64,000 nt of DNA from Gnetum montanum (Eukaryota > Streptophyta > Gnetopsida > Gnetales > Gnetaceae), in NCBI GenBank assembly GCA_015680685.1, contig MNCI01003349.1, positions 121,566-185,565 on the forward strand, in the 5' to 3' direction. Within the stretch, counting starts at the first letter, position 1; each line of letters opens with the position of its first letter. Under the pieces are notes generated by a model, which worked only from the letters and a program-made list of their open reading frames with translations, had not been told where the DNA came from and ran no database searches. Below are positions 10,096 through 21,965 of this stretch, piece after piece. A program made the translations under genes and the position numbers.

Positions 10096-10740
10096 AACAA
10101 GGTGAGTTATTTTGGCCCCTTTCTTGTTTTCTAACTGATTCTTCTAGATGCTGAGAGAGATCTTGCTCTTGCTACATTAGCAATGTTTTCTTATACTTTT
10201 AGACTTGGGTTTCCCTAGGTATTTTTTAGAGATTTGTATTTTATAGCTTGTAGTAGATTCATTTGGATTTGTAGGTGTCTATGATAGAATTAGAGTTTTT
10301 ATTTTAATGAATTTGTAATAATAGAATATGGATTTTATTTCTTATTAGGGAGATAGTTCTTCTATGAATAATTCTTGTATTTAAGTAAAGATTGTTTTTA
10401 TGATGATTTGATTTTTTAGCAAATAATGAATTTCTACCTTTTTCATTAATATTGACATTTCTTTTATCATTAAAGATGATTTACAGTTTTGTACGTAGCT
10501 TACATCATTTATTTGTTCGAGATGTTGGATTCCTTTGTTTGATGGCAATAGATTTTTTCAGTTTTGGTGCTTACTTGTAGATTTGGCTATCTCCTTTTAA
10601 TTTCATAGTTTTCATTTTGTTTCAAGGGTTTATGGGTACTCGCCATTGGTTCTAATGAAACGCAGTTTTACGTTGCATCTTCACAGTAGCCAATTTGTCC
10701 ACCGAATGGCCAACATAGTCATTTGGTAGCAGCAGCAGCA
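10096..10740. other. Unassigned sequence
   Basis: T-rich, with no recognised protein. A short CAG run lies near 10730. The left boundary of the neighbouring gag-bearing element is not visible, and no 3' LTR is seen. Confidence 0.35.
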
Positions 10741-10887
10741 AGTGCGTAGCTTCCCCCAACATTTTTTAGCATTCAAGGACATCGTGACTATCACCACGAT
10801 CATTAGTAGACATCATGACTTTTTTGTACAGATCGTGATATCCATAACAACCTATTTTAAGTCAGGACATGCTTCACAAGATGAAGC

Positions 10888-12913
10888 TCAAAGTTGTGAC
10901 ATCCTTGGGTTACCTTGGGGATAAGGTAACTGACGGGGTGCTTGCCATTTGTTAAGTCTTGGGTTGAGTGCATACACCCCAGACTCTTGTAGATGTGAGA
11001 TTATTGGGCAACATCTCTTAGGATGGTCATATTGGCATATCTCACATCCACCGTCATTGTCTATATCTGAGTCCACAACCTCTTCAGTGATAGCCATTTT
11101 ACCCTTACCTTTGTTATGTGCATTGACCACTTCTCTCTTCTTCTTTTTATCATAGTCAGTACTTCACTCCTTAGACTCCTCTATGATTTTTAGAATGATT
11201 TCAAATCTACTATCTAAGGAGTCCCACATTTGATCTACCTTAGCCAACACCTCTGTTGTTAATTTCTAAAGCGGCAAGGTTTTCCTACTCACCAACTCTT
11301 CGAGTGGTGACTCATCCTCCTCCTCACAGAATCTCACCCTCTTTCGGAGGGAAGGATTGCAGTTATACTCTTCTGTGCTTTCTCTCTTGCATAGCTCTCC
11401 TTCTTCCTTAGCTACTTGCTCCAAAAATCTATGGATATGATGGGAGCTAAGCTCAGATAATCTCCCTTGGGCATATGTTCCAAGGGTTCTCCTAGTTTCA
11501 TGCCTAAGTCCATCTACGAGATGGCGTAGTTGATCCTGCTGTGAGTAACCATGGCCTAGGCAATGATGTAATAGTGTATAATAATGGCCCATGCCAGCAT
11601 CCAAGGATTTATGAGACCCCTGCTTCCATCCTTGGATTTGTTTTCACAGGTTGGACACTCGGGAGTACGTTTGATACTTAACGTTAAATAGTTCTGGCAT
11701 CGTACTCCACCTCCTAATGGTTTCTGGTTCTAAGGACCGATACCAGCTTTCTGCTTTCTTTATGAGTGTCCTTGGAAATAACTTTAATTTTTTCCACTCA
11801 TTTTCAATATTCTGCAAGGCATAGGCATCATGAAATGCCTGTAAGTGGTTCTGCGGATCAGCGTTGTATCCCCCCTCAAATCGTGGGATATTATTCATGT
11901 CTAGTCTCTTGATCCGGATATCTTTTTGATGCCTTGTAGGTATTCTAACAGCCTCCGTGATGTCTAACATGTTTTGGGTTGCAAGTAGGGGTTCTTTCTT
12001 TGTCATTTCTCTCATAGCATCTATGATGTCTATGCAGTTCCCTACTCTCCCTTCTTCCATGCCTTGGTTCTTTCAAGTGCCCTCATCCTCACTCTTGACT
12101 CTCTCGTTGAGGTTTCTCACTATCTTTACCCTTATCCTCACAGTTAGGTTCTTTGTGACTACGTCCTGATGTTGAAGGAGAGGGTGAATGTGATGATGAA
12201 GGCGAAGAAGAAGGAGAACCATCACCATGACGATGTTCTCTACCTTCTCTTCTGTGGTCCTAGCCCTAATCGTGATGATGATCAGAATGCTCACCCTTGT
12301 CATGTGTTTATGTTCCCTAGTTGAACACTTGGTGTTCATGGGGATCAGAACCAAGGTTGTGAATCATGGAGCATAGGTTTTGATACACCGCCTCCTAACC
12401 ATCATTAGGAGGGGGAACATTGTTTTGTGGAGAACCTATAAAAACAGGTTCACCACCCTCAATTTCATTTAAGATGGGTGAAGCATTACGGGGGCCTTTG
12501 CCCTTCAATGATATGTGGTAATTCTCTTACTGTGAGTCCCATTGACATTGCGCTTTTGTGGGATGGTAGTCCCTTGTGTTGTAATCACATGCAATGTACT
12601 CAACGTATAATTGCAACATGCCTATTCGTGCGAGGGCACGAAGGAGCATGTTGGTGGCAGCTCTGTCTGGAGGCAACACTATGTTACCCTCCAAGTCTCT
12701 CCAACGTAGTTGTTCATCTTGATGGAAGAAAAAGGTAAAGTTAGGTATATATTCATCATGATGAATATATACCACACTGAATTGTTGAGGAACTGGTGGA
12801 TTTTGGTTATGTGTGTTGTGCCGCCGATTGTCTCTAGTGTTATTTCTAGGCAGCGAAGTGCTTTTGTTTGAAGACGAAGACATTTTATTCTTGTTCAGTG
12901 TGCTATTTACCAT
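10888..12913 (-). pseudogene. Gypsy gag polyprotein, frameshifted
   Basis: Five minus-strand segments (12913-12527, 12354-12073, 12060-11644, 11604-11266, 11130-10888) read in series as one gag. In order they give a basic N-terminus starting MVNSTLNKNK, then PNFTFFFHQDEQLRWRDLEG. The central gag domain follows (FEGGYNADPQNHLQAFHDAY, LKLFPRTLIKKAESWYRSL), then an acidic region with LEELVSRK. A shortened zinc-knuckle-like CEICQYDHPKRC closes the series (near 11050). Gag forms the particle that packages element RNA. The leader and primer site lie just upstream (13009-13029) behind a 5' LTR, so the start at 12913 is plausible. Few stops remain, making this the best-kept gag of its family here. 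No protease, RT or integrase follows, and sequence left of about 10740 is unrelated. Confidence 0.8.
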
Positions 12914-13008
12914 TATGTTATTTTTCTCTTGATTAACCCTAAGGATTCATTTAAGCTTTCCAATGATGTAAATGATTTCGTATGTTCTACGTAGCGCACA
13001 AACAACTA

Positions 13009-13029
13009 AGTCCCTGGCAACGGTGCCAA
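13009..13029 (-). other. Primer binding site, tRNA-Asp type
   Basis: The minus strand reads TTGGCACCGTTGCCAGGGAC directly after the LTR end. This is a near-perfect plant gypsy primer site of the tRNA-Asp type and fixes the LTR boundary at 13030. Confidence 0.85.
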
Positions 13030-13830
13030 TGATGAGTGGCGAGGTACCCCTACACTCAACCATAAGAATATGAGCGTTACATGCCTGATTCAGTTAAACT
13101 CCAAGGACCAAGTGCTTATGCGCCTTATGGAACACTTAAGGTTAATCAATCATTGTCTTCCCAGATTTACTTGTATTGTCACGGTTGTATGGTTAAGTAA
13201 GTCTGAGGTATATAATTTTTATGTCTTTTATCTTTTTATCGCCTATGCTAAGAGGAGAAAGGGTGAAGAGACTAAGTAACTAACTTTCACTAACTAAGCT
13301 CTAATTGTCCTAGCATCAGTATTCGTTCCCTCTTGCCGTACAAACCTTGAACTAGTGCAACACTATTGGGATTACCAAACTCTATTCGTTACTGGGTTAC
13401 CAAGTGTAGCACACATGCTCGAAATGGTTGTACTGAATGCACTTAACTAGGAGAGTTAAGGGTTGAGAGAGATTAATTATCTAGAAAGCATTTAAGCATT
13501 AACAATAATTAAATCATATTTAGCTTAGTCCATGCACTGCAAGGTTTATTAGAAAGTTTGTCTTTATTTCTGTACACAAATGTGTGCTCAGGTACAATTT
13601 GCTCGAATAAAGATCCGTTCACTTTGAGACTCCTATTGCGGGCACATGGAAATTATTCTATCTATGGAATGGTAAAACTGCCAGATTTTAGCTAAGGGTC
13701 TAGATCTAGATGATCTTACAAGGAAAAGCCGCCTCTTATTTATAGAGAAGGTGATGGGCTGCAATATCGTGTACGTGATATCGTAGGGGCTGACGCGATA
13801 TCGCGGTCCATGCGATATCGCGTCCCATCA
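13030..13830 (-). mobile_element. Gypsy 5' LTR, minus
   Basis: 801 bp. On the plus strand it reads TGATGAGTGGCGAGG to GCGTCCCATCA, so on its own strand it runs from 13830 to 13030. U3 carries GCGATATCGC palindromes (about 13795-13825), then a TATA box on the minus strand (13744-13737). It drives the gag at 12913-10888. The right edge abuts a LINE fragment. Confidence 0.85.
13737..13744 (-). promoter_or_regulatory. LTR TATA box
   Basis: TATAAATA on the minus strand, downstream of the palindrome cluster, gives the same promoter layout as in the solo LTR at 2610. Confidence 0.55.
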
Positions 13831-13834
13831 ATTG

Positions 13835-14135
13835 TGACATAGTTGGAGATGATATCTTTCATAGTTTTCAAGAAGATATTTAAAATTTTCTCTTAGTACA
13901 AATATTAATAAAGGTATCATTTGTCTTCATCCTAAGAATGGATATCTTCAACATATTGATAATTGGAGGCCTATTACTCTATTTAATAATACTTATAAAA
14001 TCTTAGCTAAATGCATAACTTGATGAATTCAAAAGATTATTAAAGAAATCATCTAACATGACTAGAATGGTTTTTAGAGGCAGAAATATCTTAAATAATA
14101 TTATTGTAGATTGAAAAGGAATGTAGTGGGCTTCT
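13835..14135 (+). pseudogene. LINE reverse transcriptase, piece 1 of 3
   Basis: The plus strand reads NINKGIICLHPKNGYLQHID, then NWRPITLFNNTYKILAKCIT, then degenerate QKIIKEII..HD.NGF..Q.Y. These are the finger/palm entry motifs of a LINE RT (the PK-G and WRPI-LN blocks). It stops at the 5' LTR of element E1 (14136) and continues at 19393, then 25545. Several stops show it is dead. It begins at the edge of the gypsy LTR at 13830, so its 5' part may have been cut off by that insertion. Confidence 0.8.
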
Positions 14136-14655
14136 TGCCACATCTCCATTTTCAATTAATGTTGTTCTATAACAAAGATGATGTCTCTTCATAATAAGCA
14201 TTATAATTATTATAATAGGATCCAAAAGGCCATGTTGTAATTAAGACCTAAAAGGGTACATGTAATAATGGCCATGTCTCTTAAGGTGACCTTTGAGGAT
14301 TTGAATTAAGTTATTTATACTTAGAAATTAGAAGCTGTATTGGTATGGAGTTGCAGAGCTTGTAAAGATGTGTAACAAGTGCTAGGTGAAATGAGATAGA
14401 AAGGTGATTGACCATCCCTTCTAGTTGGTTACAAGTCTAACCATGGTACAATGTAAGATTAACTTTAAGGGATAGATGCAGAAGGAAGATAACCCCAACG
14501 TATCCTCAAATAATTATCGAGATACATTATTTTCACACTAATAAAGCATTCTTTTCATTTTCATTATGCATTTTCCCTATCATTTTCTTTATGCATAATA
14601 TCAAATGTTATGAATATTTGATTTTTACAAAAATATTTGGGAATTGGATGTTACA
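14136..14655 (+). repeat. E1 5' LTR
   Basis: 520 bp, from TGCCACATCTCC (a decayed TGTAACATCCC) to GGATGTTACA. It is homologous along its length to the LTR at 18887-19387 and to the four others of the family. Confidence 0.8.
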
Positions 14656-14672
14656 TTTAGTATCAAAGTAAA
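14656..14672 (+). other. E1 primer binding site
   Basis: TTTAGTATCAAAGTAAA resembles the initiator-Met-type site TTTGGTATCAGAGC with a few transitions. It lies directly after the 5' LTR. Confidence 0.6.
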
Positions 14673-16545
14673 TCACAACCCAAGGACCAATCAAAATCAA
14701 AGGTTGACTATAATCCAATGATGTATCATGGAGCTATGAACCACTACTAGATGCACCTTAAGTCAAGACCACACATCTACAAGACAACCATTAGTGCACA
14801 TCATGTTTAAGATGGATGTCACTAGCCAATAAGATTCTTTCATAGTAGCTCTCATGCATATTAGTGACTAGAGATCTGATTACTGCTCAACAAGGTACAT
14901 TGCCTATAGGAGACATTGGTAAGAGAAGGATACACTAGTGTAGGTCCCTCTTACCCATCTTGTAGTATTATTATAATGTTAATTAATTAATGTGATTGTT
15001 AAGTTTTTCCCTAATACTAGTAACCATGGCCTAAGTCTTAGGACTTTATCTCTTTTAGAACTTATCATCCACCTCTACCTATAATCTATGCATAGGTAAT
15101 TTTAAGGAATTTAACCTAGCCATAAGATTATCTTATCTCAATTTTACTAGTAAGTGTTAGTACTAAGAATTTCATAGGGAAACTAATACTTAATGGGTAA
15201 TGTTGTTTTTGATTCTTAGTGCCTTGCTAGGGTATAACCATAATGCAAGATGATAGGCCTACATCACATTTGTAAAGTTGTAAGGGTATACATGTTACAT
15301 TTTACCCTAGAGTCACTGTATCATTATAATCAAGCTTAAGTCATCAAGAAGTTCACATGTCATCCATATATTAGCTTAGTAATGTTAATTCAAAAAAAGG
15401 CCATTTTGATCTTTTCAAATCATAAAACTACAACTTATTTCTTGGACCTTGAAATTATATTCAACACATAGTACTTGTTGAAATGATTCCATCAGTAAAA
15501 ATTTCATCTCAATTGGACTTATGATTTGGGCAATATCACTATTGAAAGTTTCTCATAATGCAAGCATAGAATCTAGAATCTTCATTTAGCCAAATCAAAC
15601 TTTTACCCATAATCTAACAAATCCACCACGTTAACCACCTACATAGGATTTATTAAAATAATGTTAACAAGTTAAAACATAATCTTTAAATTTTTGCTTA
15701 GACGACATCAACCCACCTAGCATCATGATGCTCTTGCAATAGGCCTTGTAGCTCATACAGGGTCAAGTAGACCTACATTGAGTCATGCAAGCTTGTTAAG
15801 GGTTGTTCTGGACCATTAAAGGTCACACTAGGACTTTTGCATACCATCATCATCCTTCTCAGCATTGTTGTCCTCCTTTACATTTTCCTCACCATTATTA
15901 ACCATCCACCTTTGTGCTCTACCATTGTTGCCTACTATTACTTGGTTTACTTGCTATCGTTGGCCACATAATAGGTGTAGTATAGTGTACATGAAAGCCT
16001 TGCTACTACATGTCCTTCTTCTTGCCACTGCTACGATGGATCACATCCTTTATTTGCAGCACTATTACCATGGAATCCACCCCTTTCTTCACTACTATTT
16101 TCATCATGATTTCTACCTTTCTTATCACCATTTCCATCATCTTTCTTGCTATCATCTGTGTCATCCAACATGTCATTACCATGATCGACACCACTACCAC
16201 GATTAATGCCATTGCTATTGTAGCCTTTAAAAAAATGTTAGAAATTTCGAGTCTATGGTTTCTATGAGCATTAGTAGCACCATTGGATACTGCCTTCTCT
16301 AGTGACCATCAACACCTACAAATACTACATTTTTCAACAATATTAGAAACTAAAAATTTCTTCATCAATTGGTGAAAAATTTGAAATTTTTCATCAATTG
16401 ACAGAAAATTGCACAAAATGTCAAATAAAGAAAAAATTTTAGATTTAATGTTTTAGTGCAGAAAAAGAAAGAAAAATTCATATAATAAAATATAATAAAT
16501 TTAATCAAATAGTTAGATTAATGGATTAGAAAAGACAAAGAAAAA
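14673..16545 (+). other. E1 long non-coding leader
   Basis: No gag is readable. Parts align with the E2 leader (for example about 15380-15545 with 20740-20910). A CAT/CCA-rich stretch lies at 15840-16215. The apparent frames there come from simple-sequence bias. Confidence 0.5.
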
Positions 16546-16634
16546 AATTCTATAATTAACCATGCTTGCTCTAGAGTAGTATTGGTATGGGTGACCACTT
16601 GGAAAACTCTTAGGAAGTCTCAAGTTTTATGCAT
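16546..16634 (+). ncRNA. 5S rRNA-like segment in E1
   Basis: The phrases ATTAACCATGCTTG, AGAGTAGTATTGGTATGGGT and GACCACTTGG follow the order and spacing of the 3' part of plant 5S rRNA (AGTAGTACT..GATGGGTGACC). The order continues to GGAAGTCTCA. Differences are mostly transitions. It is in sense orientation to the element and is also present in E2. It is a pseudogene-like fragment, not a working 5S gene. Homology was judged by eye. Confidence 0.7.
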
Positions 16635-17372
16635 AAACGTTTTAACTTTGAAAGTCATCATTTTTGATTTTAGAATTCTTCTTCAGTAAATGAAGGATAA
16701 TTTCCAATAGATTTTGATCTTTTGGATGTAATGACAAAGTTAGACCTATGTTGTAGAGCTCTAAGAATTAGTTTTTAATCTTTGTCCCAACACTATGCCT
16801 CAAGACCCTCGGATGCTTAATTTGGCATAACTTAGGCATACAATGTCCATTTGTAGCATATAAATAGTCATTTAAAGTATTTTTCAGCATTTTAAACTTA
16901 ATGGTAAGGTTAGATTAATCATTTGAGTAAATAATTTGAAAAAATCTTACATTATGTCTTAATAGGTCATAACTTAGACTGACTAACCATTCCTAATGAT
17001 TTAATTGTTGGAACTATTAAATCTAACATCTTTGGTTATCTTGGATCTTAAGTTGAGGTGGTTAACCTCTATAGATAGATAGAGATCTCCAACCCCTAGT
17101 TTGTTGTTAGTTACACTATTAGAGTAAATGTTTTAGGAGAGGTAAAAAGATCATTAAGAGTCTAGGTAAAGTAGCCGATGTTAATGACCTAAAAAATCAA
17201 TTAGTTAAAGAATTATTTGTTGAACTAGAATGGTTAAGAATATGTATGCCAATTCAGCCTACAACTAGATCATGCAGTAGACATCAATCATCACATAGAA
17301 TCATAATCTTGTTTTGACTAGGTATATGATACTCACAAGGAAAAATGACATAAAAAAGAATCCAAGGACAAG

Positions 17373-18445
17373 AATGAAAGTGAGAACATATAATGTGCTT
17401 GTACAATTCCTAAAATGTGAAAAGATAACATTCACTTGCTCTACCTTGGACCTTAGACTTGCATGGGTACATATACCCATGCATCTTAGAAGAATTACAA
17501 GATTTAAATGCTCATGTATTATGCCATGAAAATTCTTATATCAATACCAACCCCATTTGAAAAATGTTGGATATGAAGGTATTTACAAGTAAAAATAAAA
17601 ATAAAAATTCTTGTGAAGTTCTTCTTTTGAGTCATATGGATTATTCTATTGGAGGAATCACAACATGGATAATTGCATGATCTTTTACATGGAAGCCAAG
17701 TTTGAATTAGTAGAAAGATTTAAATGAAGATTAGAGGATATAATTTTCAAAATTTTGGAACTTCAAGAGATGGAAAAGAAAGAATGACCAAGATTCTAGA
17801 AAGCTAGATAGCCTTGGCATTAGTATTTAAAATGCAGTCATTATGAAGATGTGTATGTATCATCAACACACATTTAATTGCTAAATCAACATTTCCAGAT
17901 ATTAGACTTTTTCAAGTGGCCTACTTGATGAACCAAATAGAGAAAATTTTGAAAAATAAGTTATTCCTAACCCATACCGATCTTAATCCAATGCGATTCA
18001 TCCTTTGTGGAGACTTTAATGTGAAAGTTAGAAGTAGCATTTATCAATTCTTAAAATATGAGCATGCAAAAGAATCATTGGAAGAGGAACCCAATTTGAA
18101 CAAGATGTTCCCATTAATTCAACATTTAATTCCATTAACTAGTGTATATTTTACTTACTTTGAATCTTTAATAGACAAGTCAAATCTTGAACTTTAAGAA
18201 CAGATGATGTTGATGAATAATATTCACCAAGAATTATAATTTATCAACTATGCTACCAACACTATTAAAGAAGATTCAACATCATTGTTCATGAGGATTC
18301 TAACTATATTTGGTATGATGCTCGATTCTTCCAAGTTACCAAGCTGTTAGAGTTAATTCTTAAGGAAGAAATTGAGAAGGAAGATCAAGCCCTATCATCC
18401 CAAACAATGCCATCTGTCATATATCCCTTATGATGGAACTACAAC
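17373..18445 (+). pseudogene. CCR4-like EEP nuclease retrocopy in E1
   Basis: The broken reading starts TYNVLV (about 17385) and passes NCMIFYMEAKFELVERF (about 17670), STHLIA (about 17860) and MNQIEKILKNKLFL. It then reads FILCGDFNVKV (18000-18025), YQFLKYEHAKESL and a C-terminal YPLMMELQLL (about 18440). These are the ordered motifs of the endonuclease/exonuclease/phosphatase fold of CCR4/Angel-type mRNA deadenylases, in which the Asn, Glu, Asp-Phe-Asn and final Asp-His residues bind metal and phosphate. The Glu motif is damaged (LCHE) and the last Asp-His block is lost. It is intronless, in sense to E1, has many stops and is non-functional. The E2 copy is better preserved. Confidence 0.75.
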
Positions 18446-18872
18446 TACTTCTATTAATTCATGAGGTTAATCAAGATCAAGGGGATTCTTAACCTTGCCT
18501 TTATTCATAATTTTCCTATATGTATAAAATGTAAGTAAAATATCTTAGGATAATACAATTTGGAAAAAGGGATTTACTCTACCTTCACTTGGATAACTAG
18601 ATATGAGTTCCACTTTTTGTGATCTTGGTTAGGATTAGTGATTGGTGGTTAGTAGACCTTTCATTTACCTCTTGGCATTACTTATAGAGAAAGGTAAGTA
18701 TTGATAAAATAAGACTTAATTTCCACATATTCTTCACTAATATTATTTTTATACAATAAATAGGAGAACATTAGGATATTCAAACTTTAGTGAAAAGAGA
18801 AATTAAAGTATTAAAGCACTGGAGTTGGAAAAAAGATTGTGAATGTGGACTTGTTCAAGGAAGAAAAAAACC
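18446..18872 (+). other. E1 3' non-coding region
   Basis: No protein is seen. It aligns with 24500-24950 of E2, for example ACTTGGATAACTAGAT shortly after the cargo. Confidence 0.5.
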
Positions 18873-18884
18873 TAAGCGGGGTAG
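18873..18884 (+). other. E1 polypurine tract
   Basis: AAGCGGGGTAGA directly before the 3' LTR. E2 has the matching AAGTGGGGTAGA. Confidence 0.75.
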
Positions 18885-18886
18885 AT

Positions 18887-19387
18887 TATCATTTCTTTAT
18901 TTCTAGATGGTGTTATTTTGTAATAATGATGATGTTTGTTAATGTCAAGTATTGTAATTGTTATAATAAGACTAGAAAGGACAAGTTGTAATTAAGACCT
19001 AAAAGGACATATTGTAATAATGGGCATGTCTCTTGAGGTGATCTTTGGAGCTTTAACCGAAGGTATTTATACCTAGGTAATAGAGGTCATATCAGCATGG
19101 ATTTTTAGGGAAAATAAAGATGAGTAACAAGTATTAGGTAAAGTGGGAGAAGAAGGATTCAACATCCCTTTTGGGTAGTTACAAGTCTAACTATGCTCCA
19201 AGGGATTGATGCTAAAGGAAGATAACCCCAAGGAGTTCTTAGAGCATTACCTTGATACACTATTCTACATTACTAAAGCTTTCTTCTCATTTTCCTTATG
19301 CATGTTTCTTATCATTTTCTTTATACATAATGTTGAATGTTATAAATATTTAACAATTGTCATGATATCCAAGAAAGGGATGTCATA
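18887..19387 (+). repeat. E1 3' LTR
   Basis: 501 bp, beginning TATCATTTC (TG decayed to TA) and ending GGGATGTCATA. Divergence from the 5' LTR looks high, so the insertion is old. Confidence 0.75.
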
Positions 19388-19682
19388 CTTTTGATACTAA
19401 CAAGAACATTGCTTTTATTAAGTTAGATTATACTAAATCTTATGACAAGATTGAATGAAATTTCATTATTTTTGATCTCTTTAAATTGGGATTTGATGAT
19501 TATTTTATCTATCTTATCTATACTCTACTCATTGAAGCTAATTCTCTAGTACTAATTTTGGATTGAGTTCCTCCTCTTCTCTTCAATAGTCAATTTTGTC
19601 CTCTAGCTTTCTATATTTTTATTATTGCTATAGAATTTCATTCACATAATTTGCATTATAATCTATAAAGGAACATCAGTAA
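19388..19682 (+). pseudogene. LINE reverse transcriptase, piece 2 of 3
   Basis: The frame resumes as NIAFIKLDYTKSYDKIE, then NFIIFDLFKLGF and NSQFCPLAFYIF. This is the LINE RT block with the first catalytic Asp (KLDYTKSYDK) and the CPL block. It continues piece 1 (13835-14135) across E1 and is followed by piece 3 across E2. The Trp after KIE is now a stop. Confidence 0.85.
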
Positions 19683-20254
19683 TGTAACATCCCTATTTCT
19701 AAATGATGCTACTTCATAACAAAGATGGTGCATCTTCATAACAAGTGTTATTGTTATCATAACAAGATTTGAAAGGGTAGTTGTACTTGAGACTTGAAAG
19801 GATGCATTATAATAATGGACATGTCTCTTGAGGTAACCTTTGGGGGTTTGACCCAAGAATTTATACCTAGGCTTAGAAGTCATGCTAAGCATGGAGTGGT
19901 TTATCTTGGAATGGCAAGTCATGGGAGCTAGGTGAAGCGAGACAGGAAGTGGACTAGCCATCCCTTTTGGCTAATTATAGGCCTAACCGTGATGGTAGTG
20001 CTTGACTGCCTCTAAGGGATAGATATTGAAGGAAGAAAATCCTAAGGAACACTCTCAAATCATTATCTAGATACACTATTTGATATCAATAAAACATTCT
20101 TTTCTTTCTTTTTTGCACATTCTCTGTTAGTTCCTTTATGCATAATACCAAATGTTACATATATTTGACATTTGGTATATAGTCTTCTTATGCGTAATGT
20201 CTAATATAATGTATATTTGACATTTGGCATGATATCTTGAGACAAGATGTCATA
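19683..20254 (+). repeat. E2 5' LTR
   Basis: 572 bp, TGTAACATCCC to GATGTCATA. The start is the least decayed of the family and shows the TGTAACATCC terminus. Confidence 0.85.
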
Positions 20255-20271
20255 ATTAGTATTAGAGAAAA
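20255..20271 (+). other. E2 primer binding site
   Basis: ATTAGTATTAGAGAAAA resembles the initiator-Met-type TTGGTATCAGAGC after transitions and lies directly after the LTR. Confidence 0.55.
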
Positions 20272-21429
20272 CCATGAGCCAAGGACCATTCAGAACCATG
20301 GGCCAACTAGAACATGAACTTGATGATGAACCATGAAGCCATGACATAGGAAAAATCATTGATCATCACCGAATGCACAACATGTCCAAGATGATTTATG
20401 TAAGCTAGAAGATACCATACCATTTATTTCATGAATAATGGATTAGGAATCTACAAAAAGTGTAAATCCCACTAACCAACAAAATTCATTCATGGATATC
20501 ATTGATTGATGAAGATTTGACTATGCCTCATCAAGATTCATCAATGGAAAGGTATGTTGGTAAGACAAGGATACATTGGTACAAGTAACTCTTATCCATA
20601 TTAATACGATAAATATTAATTAATTAAGTTCATTGTTAAGTTACTCCCAAAATGTTAGTAACCATGACCTAAATTGATCTTGTTTTGTTGAAACTCAGTA
20701 TCCTAAGCAACTTAGAGTCATTTATATGTCATCATGTCTTCGATATATCAACCTTGTAAGGTCGTTTTGGTAGAATAAGCTAGTTTTGGATTTTTTAAAA
20801 TCTTGAAATTTCAATTTTTTTTGAACCCTAAGATTATGTCCAATGCATATTGTTCCTTGAGATGCTTCCAATGGTACAAATTTTATCTTGATCGGACTTA
20901 CAATTTGGGAGATATTCATGTTTAAATTTTCTCATTTAGTGTGCATTAAATAATACTAAATTATTATTAATTAATTAAAAATAATTTTAAAAAAAACTTC
21001 AGAAAAAAAAGAGAAGGGAGGTTAGGGGTTCCAACCCAAGCCTCCTCCTTATCCAATTTTTATTTTAAATATATAAAAAAATTAAATTTGATCCTAGTAG
21101 CTAGGGTTACGACTGGTCATTGCTATCGATAGCAATAAGGCCTGTTGCATCATTGTGCAGCATGGGTTGATAGGCTCGGCTATGCAATGTTTTTGCAAGG
21201 AAATGACTAGTGGTAGTGGAGCTTTTGCTACCCTACATGGCCTTCTGCATAGCCATCACCTTACCATAGCTATCTTTCCCTCACCCTGCCATGATTGCCT
21301 AGTGCTACTCCTTCCTATCAAGTGCCACATGCATTTGTTGCCATCCAACACATGCCTTTCCATAGTTTCCATCCAATGCTCTATTGCCACACTATCCTCC
21401 TACTTGCATTGTCCATTATTGGCATCGTC
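20272..21429 (+). other. E2 non-coding leader
   Basis: No gag is readable. It is partly homologous to the E1 leader. A 119-codon frame at 21155-21514 has no recognisable domain. Confidence 0.45.
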
Positions 21430-21965
21430 ACTTTTGTTTGATGTCGTCATTCATAATGGTTTATTTTGGTGCTTCATGGGCATTGACGGTGTCATCCATA
21501 ATGACTTGTTCTAGCACTTCATGGGTACTAATAGCACCATCCATAATGGTCCATTTTGATGCTTCATGTGCATCAATTGCCTTGTTCGTAATGGCCCATT
21601 CTAGTGCTCTGCAGGCATCAACCGCCTTGTTCATAATGGTCCATTCTGGTGCTCCGCGGGCATCGACAATGTCATCCATAATGATCCCTTTTGGTGCTGT
21701 GTAGGCACCGATGGTGTAGTCTATAGGAACCCATCTTGATGCTCCATTGGCACCAATGGTGCCATCCATAGTGGCCCATTCTAGCACTCCATGAACATTG
21801 ATGATACTATTCATAATGGCCCATTCTAATGCTTTGTGGGCATCGATGGCGTTGTCCATAGTGGTTGATTTCAGCACACCACAGGCATTGATCGCACTGC
21901 TAGTAATGGCCAATTCCAGTTCCCTGCATGTATTGATGATGCCATCGATAATGGCTTATTTCTAT
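21430..21965. repeat. 45-bp tandem array in E2
   Basis: About twelve diverged units carry CATCCATAATGG as an anchor; starts at 21493, 21538, ~21584 and 21629 show a 45-bp step. Both strands stay open as 15-residue repeats (for example SIMVHFDAS.ASIALF on the plus strand) because 45 is a multiple of 3. E1 lacks this array, so it expanded after the two copies separated or was lost from E1. Confidence 0.8.

Larger units (their letters stand above)
14136..19387 (+). mobile_element. E1: non-autonomous LTR element with cargo
   Basis: Complete 5.25-kb element. It has a 5' LTR 14136-14655, a primer site at 14656, a 5S-like segment at 16546-16634, CCR4-like cargo at 17373-18445, a polypurine tract at 18873-18884 and a 3' LTR 18887-19387. 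The target duplication is CTTCT (14131-14135) and CTTTT (19388-19392). No gag, protease, RT or integrase was found, so it depends on enzymes in trans. LTR termini (TGTAACATCC/GGATGTTACA type) and an initiator-Met-like primer site suggest derivation from a chromovirus such as the Tekay group. That placement is inference. It interrupts a LINE. Confidence 0.8.

Noticed and set aside
13030-13830. Host gene promoter with TATA box
   Set aside because: The TATA box and palindromes belong to an LTR with a primer site and gag directly downstream.
15865-16267. His/Thr-rich frames in E1
   Set aside because: CAT/ACC simple-sequence bias gives open frames on both strands.
16546-16634. A working 5S rRNA gene
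   Set aside because: It is too diverged and covers mainly the 3' part, with no array context.
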